Origin: Diorhabda sublineata
Lineage: Eukaryota > Arthropoda > Insecta > Coleoptera > Chrysomelidae
NCBI RefSeq assembly: GCF_026230105.1
Contig: NC_079475.1
Coordinates: forward strand, 35,710,086 to 35,774,085
Length of the DNA: 64,000 nucleotides
Direction of reading: 5' to 3'
The position numbers and the translations under genes were made by a program. Shown one piece after another: positions 59,740-64,000 of the stretch. The first letter of the stretch is position 1. Each line of letters starts with the position of its first letter. The notes under the pieces were generated by a model, which did no database searches, was not told the origin of the DNA, and saw nothing but the letters and a program-made list of their open reading frames with translations.

Positions 59740-61190
59740 GTTCGCGGCACCTCATTCCCACATACTTATTTTCTTAATCAACTGCACAGAAGTCTGTAGA
59801 GGGTACTGCAAATCATAGTATTCCAGGCACCACCACGACCAGAACGTGTGCAAGGTAGTTCAAATCATGCAGTCTCCTTCTGCACTTCTGCCTTCCTACC
59901 AGTCTCCGCACTAATTATTCAAACGTCAACAAGAATGGTCCTAAGTCACATAAAGCACTAATCGTGGCGTGTATTTGGTGGCCCCGTAAGTTTATTCACT
60001 TCCGTACATGTCTAGGTATCTACTTCTGCTAGTTCTAGACAACTTTTACTTTGTGAGTTGAATGCACCAGAACGCGTGCGAGGTAGTTCAAATTATACAG
60101 TCTTTTCCCCATTACATACCACCTGTGTTCAATAGAATTTAAATCTTTTGACCAACAATATGTAAACTTGCACTGCTACCGTTCTCTGCACTACTTCGAT
60201 GACGAGAACGATCTGATATTTCAGAAAAAGTTCAAATCGTCGCGTGTACTTGACGGACCCGTAACTGAATACATCCCTTTACATGACTAAACTCACATCT
60301 TTAGTTCCGAGCAACTTTGATTTTGTGGATTAATCGAACCAAAATCTGTGGAAGTTAGTGCTAAGTATACGGCCTTCTATCCATCACATACCACACGTGT
60401 TCAATAGGATTCAAATCTTTTGACGGACAATATGTTAACCTGCACTGCTACCGTAACTGAACACACTGCTGTATATGTCTAGATGTCTAGACCTACAACA
60501 GCTAGTTCCATACAACTGTGGAACTAGAATCATTGGAAGATTTTTTTCCATTTCATTGCATATGTGTTCAATTGGATTGGAATCTTTCGACATACAATAC
60601 GTGGGCCTGCATTTAATGCTGAAAAAACAGCCGTGGACGCTCATTTAGATAAAGCAGTTTCTCTGCCCCAGATGAAACATTGACAACGATGGTCCGAAGT
60701 TACCGTCATGGCATGTATTGAGTGACTCCTTAATTGAACACCCTCCTGTAGACACACATCTGTTAGTGTTATCTCATTCCAAACAACTTTTACGTCTGGG
60801 GTTAACTGCGCTAGAGTCTGTGGATAGTGGTGCTAATTAGATAATTTCCCACCCATAGTATCACATATTTTTTATAGGATTTAAATCTGGTTGCGATAAA
60901 ATATTAGCTCCAGCTTCTAGATGAAACTCCACAATTGTACAATATGCGGATCTGCATTGTCTAGCTGAAAAGCGACTTGTTGACGTTTATGTACATAAGG
61001 CAGGAATGTGGTTTGGAAAGCATCATCAACGTAACATCCAGCAAGTCGTGGTTGAATACGACATCACTGTCGAGTGTATACAGTTCTCTGCACTAGCTCA
61101 AAAGTTGAGAACAGTAGTGGGCTGTAAAAATAAGCACTTATTGGAGAAACACTCCAGGCCTAAGGCATTCCAAAAGACTCATAACCATTA
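59740..61190 (-). repeat. Tandem array of Tc1-like transposase pieces
   Basis: On the minus strand the Tc1 block SKDLNPIEHVW occurs repeatedly: CWSKDLNSIEHRWYVMGKRL (about 60160), CPSKDLNPIEHVWYVMDRRP (about 60430), CMSKDSNPIEHICNEMEKN (about 60600) and SQPDLNPIKNM (about 60900). Repeated intervening sequence includes GCACTGCTACCGT and the GTAACTGAA..TACATG block. Only the right end (about 61000) has the preceding block VAFQLDNADPHIVQLW with the second catalytic aspartate. The unit is about 170-300 bp, and the copies are diverged, so the array is old. No protein is possible. Confidence 0.7.
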
Positions 61191-61494
61191 AATGTAAAAT
61201 ATCGGTTAATCATGAGATTACATGCATTGTTTCTTTTATAAAAAAATATCTAATGGGTTCAAGGAACATTTCGAAATATCCAGAAACGACAATAAACTTG
61301 TGGTCGGTTTTCCAGTCGGCACGTCAAACACCAACTCAAAACAATAAGCATGGTAAATGACGTTACTGCAGACCTTTTTCATCAAAAGGTATAAGTATTT
61401 CCAAATAGAATCCTTTGGGAAGAGTCAACGTATTTTGGAAGCAGTGTAATAAGATGCAGAGTTTTGTACAAAATATCTACTATACAGGGTGTCC

Positions 61495-62901
61495 CACGAC
61501 GAGTTAAAACTGTCTGTATATGGCAAAATACTTATAGCAAAATCATGAAAATTTCTACGTTTGGGTTTTCGGATACGATCTTTTTAACTAAAATATTTTC
61601 AAAGATGACTTTGCTATTTTAAATAGAACACCCAGTATATTAACACATTTTTGAAACTTTAGTATACTTTTTTCTAAAAACTTTATTCGAAAAATGCTTA
61701 CTTTTTGAGTTTTTGAGGTTTTTTTGTAAAAAAATTGACCGTAGCAGACCCTTATAAATTTTTTTACATGATTAACCTTAAAGATATGAAAATGGTTTCT
61801 GTTCGGTTGCTTTAAACAAGGTCAGACGTATTTGAATCTATGTTGAAAAATTTTTCATTTTATACAGGGTGTGTATAAAAAGTGTTCAAAGTTTAACTTC
61901 ATAAATATTAAATATCTTTATTTATTTTTAAATAGAACCACCCGGTTTTTTCTATTTTAACATATTCAGGGATAAAAAATAAGACAAATTCATGTTTATA
62001 TTCCTAAAGCTTACCGTTATCCAGATATTGGATGTTTTCTGTAAATTTTTAGAGATGCAGGTGTGGTCTAAATTTTATTTATTCGTTATTAAATTGAGAT
62101 CGAGCCATTATAACGATTTTCGAAAATATCAACCAACAATTGACAAATGACAGTTAAATAAGTATCAAGTGTCAAAGCCTACTACAAGTATACATAAAAA
62201 ATTAAAACTTGTTAAAAAATACAATTAATAATTTAAAACCTCAAATATCTCGGAAACGACTAAAAGTTGGAATAGGATTAATCAATACAATTTGATTTTT
62301 TTTACAGACCTTGACAAGATAAAGAAAAATACTTTTTTATTTCGCAGTGCTTGTATCAACGGGTCAAAATAAAATTTAGACTACACCCGCATCTCCAAAA
62401 CTTAAACATTCGAACACTCGAATTTGCCTTATTTTTGCCCCTGAATGCATTAAAATAGAAAAAACCAGGTAGTTCTATTTAAAAAAATAAAGAAATTTGA
62501 TATTTATGAATTTAAACTTTGAACATTTTTATACACACCCTGTATAAAATAAAAAATTTTTCAACATAGATTCAAATACGCCTGACCTTGCTAAAAGCAA
62601 CCGAACGGAAACCATTTTCATATCTTTAAGGGTAAAAAAATAATTTATAGGGGTCTGAAAGTTTTTATAAAAAAATTAATAACTCAATAATGCATTTTTC
62701 GAAAAAAGTTTTTGGGCAAAAGTATACTAAAAATTTACGTATACATATTACAAAAATGTATTAATATACAGGGTGTTCTATTTAAAATAACAAAGTTCCA
62801 GTCGGTTGTACCAGAAGTCGGTCATCTTTGAAATTATTTTAGTTAAAAAGATCGTATCCGAAAACCCAAACGTAGAAATTTTCTTGATTTTACTATAAGT
62901 A
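61495..62901. mobile_element. Long inverted repeat (arms about 530-560 bp) with CAGGGTG ends
   Basis: The left arm (61528-62084) and right arm (62371-62901) are reverse complements at roughly 85 percent identity, separated by a 286-bp spacer. Landmarks on both are TTTCTACGTTTGGGTTTTCG, GATATGAAAATGGTTTC, AAATAGAAC and TATACAGGGTGTGTATAAAA. The left outer end is TA-CAGGGTGTCCCACGACG; the matching right outer end is missing because a DD41D element is inserted there. Internal CAGGGTGT motifs look like nested element ends. No coding capacity. Transcribed, it would fold into one long hairpin. Confidence 0.9.
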
Positions 62902-64000
62902 CAGGGTGCGGCAGCATAACTTTCTTTTTTCAAAAGTTAATAAAACTTATTGTATGAATCAGAAAATTTTTATTCGTTTTTTATAATACAGGCACATACA
63001 TAAAGTTTTGTTTTACTGAGTTTTGAAGATCAAATCAGTTAGGTGACGTCCCCCATTCTCCATACACTGAGTAAACCGATTTCTGGCGTTTGTCATGACT
63101 CTTGCCAGCATAGCAGGCGTTATGTTGGCAATTTCTTCCTGGATGTTCGTCTTCAAATCTTGTAGGGTCCTTGGACGGTTCACATACACACGGGATTTCA
63201 AAAAACCCCATAGGAAATAATCACAAGGGGTCAAATCGGGAGAGCGGGCTGGCCACTCCAAATCGCCCCTAATTGAGATAAGGCGCTCTGGGAAGTGTTC
63301 CCTCAAAACAGCCATCGATGTTCTTGAAGTGTGTGCCGTTGCTCCGTCTTGTTGGAACCAAGTGTCCCCTAAGTCCAACTCATCTAGCCGTGGGAAAAAA
63401 AATTCCTGTAACATGTTTACATACCGGTGCGAATTCACTGTCACTGTGACTTCATTTTCCTCAAAGAACCAGGGACCAATAATTCCACGTGAGTAAATTG
63501 CACACCACACTGTGACTTTAGGTGAATGCAAAGGCCGTTGATGCAATTGTCGAGGATTGGTATCAGCCCAGTAGCGCATGTTTTGTTTGTTTACGGATCC
63601 ACACAAATGAAAATGGGCTTCATCACTAAAAAAAACAATAGCGTCCTCAGGAACGACTTCCAGAAAAACCTCACACGCGTTCCTCCGAGAATTGAAGTCA
63701 CGTTCAGAAAGTTCCTGCACAATTGCCATCTTGTATGGATGAAAATGAAGATCATCATGAAGTATTCTCCTCACAGAACGATCGGAAAGTCCAAGGGCAG
63801 ACGCATGTTTGCGCGCAGAACGCCGTGGTGATCGCAACACTGAAGTTCTAACTAACTCAATGTTCTCCGGTGATCTAATGGGCCGAGGGACTCCAGTTCT
63901 TGTCACACTTGCAGTTTGTCTGAACGTAGTGACCCACGTAACAATTGATTTCCGGTCCGGGACAGGGGCCAAGGGGGCTAAATTAAAGCGATTCCGAAAG
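62902..64000 (-). mobile_element. DD41D ('rosa'-type) Tc1/mariner-superfamily transposon, partial
   Basis: The element begins CAGGGTGCGGCAGCATAACT at 62902 directly after a TA, at the broken right end of the long inverted repeat. It contains one open transposase frame and runs off the window at 64000, so its other end and target duplication cannot be seen. The intact frame contrasts with every other transposon in the window and points to a recent arrival. Confidence 0.88.
63013..63999 (-). CDS. DD41D transposase, N-terminus beyond window
   Basis: The frame is open for 328 codons from the window edge to TAA with no internal stop. It contains a helix-turn-helix region (KHASALGLSDRSVRRILHDD), the first catalytic aspartate in FFSDEAHFHL, the second in WFQQDGATAHTS, and the third in SPDLTPCDYFLWG. 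Counting gives 41 residues between the second and third aspartates, the DD41D signature first described for rosa in a fruit fly. A TTG-preceded methionine-like start at 63972 is not the real start, because RNRFNLAPLAPVPDRKSIVT continues upstream in frame. All three catalytic residues are intact, so it may be active. Confidence 0.9.
   Translation of the reverse strand, partial: FRNRFNLAPLAPVPDRKSIVTWVTTFRQTASVTRTGVPRPIRSPENIELVRTSVLRSPRRSARKHASALGLSDRSVRRILHDDLHFHPYKMAIVQELSERDFNSRRNACEVFLEVVPEDAIVFFSDEAHFHLCGSVNKQNMRYWADTNPRQLHQRPLHSPKVTVWCAIYSRGIIGPWFFEENEVTVTVNSHRYVNMLQEFFFPRLDELDLGDTWFQQDGATAHTSRTSMAVLREHFPERLISIRGDLEWPARSPDLTPCDYFLWGFLKSRVYVNRPRTLQDLKTNIQEEIANITPAMLARVMTNARNRFTQCMENGGRHLTDLIFKTQ

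Noticed and set aside
61600..62800. Repeated CAGGGTG motifs read as several separate complete MITEs
   Set aside because: The internal copies pair symmetrically between the two arms, so they are part of one long inverted repeat and have no individual target duplications that I could see.

Overview
This is an AT-rich eukaryotic nuclear window: the genes have GT-AG introns and the intergenic space is full of decayed transposons. The gene set (ADCY9/Ac13E-type adenylate cyclase, a stand-alone HAD-family trehalose-phosphatase, FERRY3/C12orf4, YPEL5, TOM70) and the transposon mix (DD41D 'rosa'-type, mariner, Tc1, hAT, Crypton, Helitron, RNase H- and RTE-like LINEs) fit an insect. A beetle is my best guess, but that is inference from general character and not from a diagnostic sequence.

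Layout. 0-4.5 kb holds no recognisable gene. YPEL5 (minus, two exons) is at 4.5-5.3 kb. A 0.9-kb inverted-repeat transposon with an 8-bp target duplication follows at 6.0-6.9 kb, then one isolated minus-strand exon that looks like cytochrome b561. At 8.3-10.2 kb three plus-strand genes are packed tail to head. A CEBPZOS-like mitochondrial microprotein ends in TGATG, so its stop codon overlaps the start codon of a UQCC3-like complex III assembly microprotein. Tubulin cofactor C (TBCC) starts 29 nt after the UQCC3 stop. A Helitron remnant (about 11 kb) separates this cluster from MUS81 (minus, three exons, 13.4-15.9 kb). A mariner-like element is next, then ATP synthase subunit g (minus) head to head with trehalose-6-phosphate phosphatase (plus). 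The phosphatase intron contains a complete, intronless, same-strand SYAP1-like gene. FERRY3 (minus, one exon) and TOM70 (plus, four exons) are another head-to-head pair, with two DREF-type TATCGATA sites between them.

From 30 to 49.7 kb there is no host gene that I recognise. Nested and tandemly duplicated transposon debris fills it: LINE ends, mariner and hAT remnants, a 191-bp tandem repeat made from a transposase fragment, a 1.2-kb foldback and a Crypton bracketed by palindromes. From 49.7 to 57.1 kb lie the last three visible exons of an Ac13E/ADCY9-type adenylate cyclase (minus). Its 5' half lies beyond the right edge. The last 7 kb holds a decayed Tc1 element, a tandem array of Tc1 pieces, a 1.4-kb long inverted repeat, and a DD41D transposon with an open reading frame inserted into the end of that inverted repeat and running off the window.

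Four host genes (CEBPZOS-like, UQCC3-like, ATP synthase g, TOM70) act in mitochondria. The others serve tubulin folding, DNA junction cleavage, trehalose synthesis, endosomal mRNA transport and cAMP signalling. The strongest candidates for something new are the overlapping two-gene mitochondrial transcript, the nested SYAP1 gene, and three mobile-element architectures: the 8-bp-TSD element, the Crypton with palindromic ends, and the long hairpin interrupted by a DD41D element.
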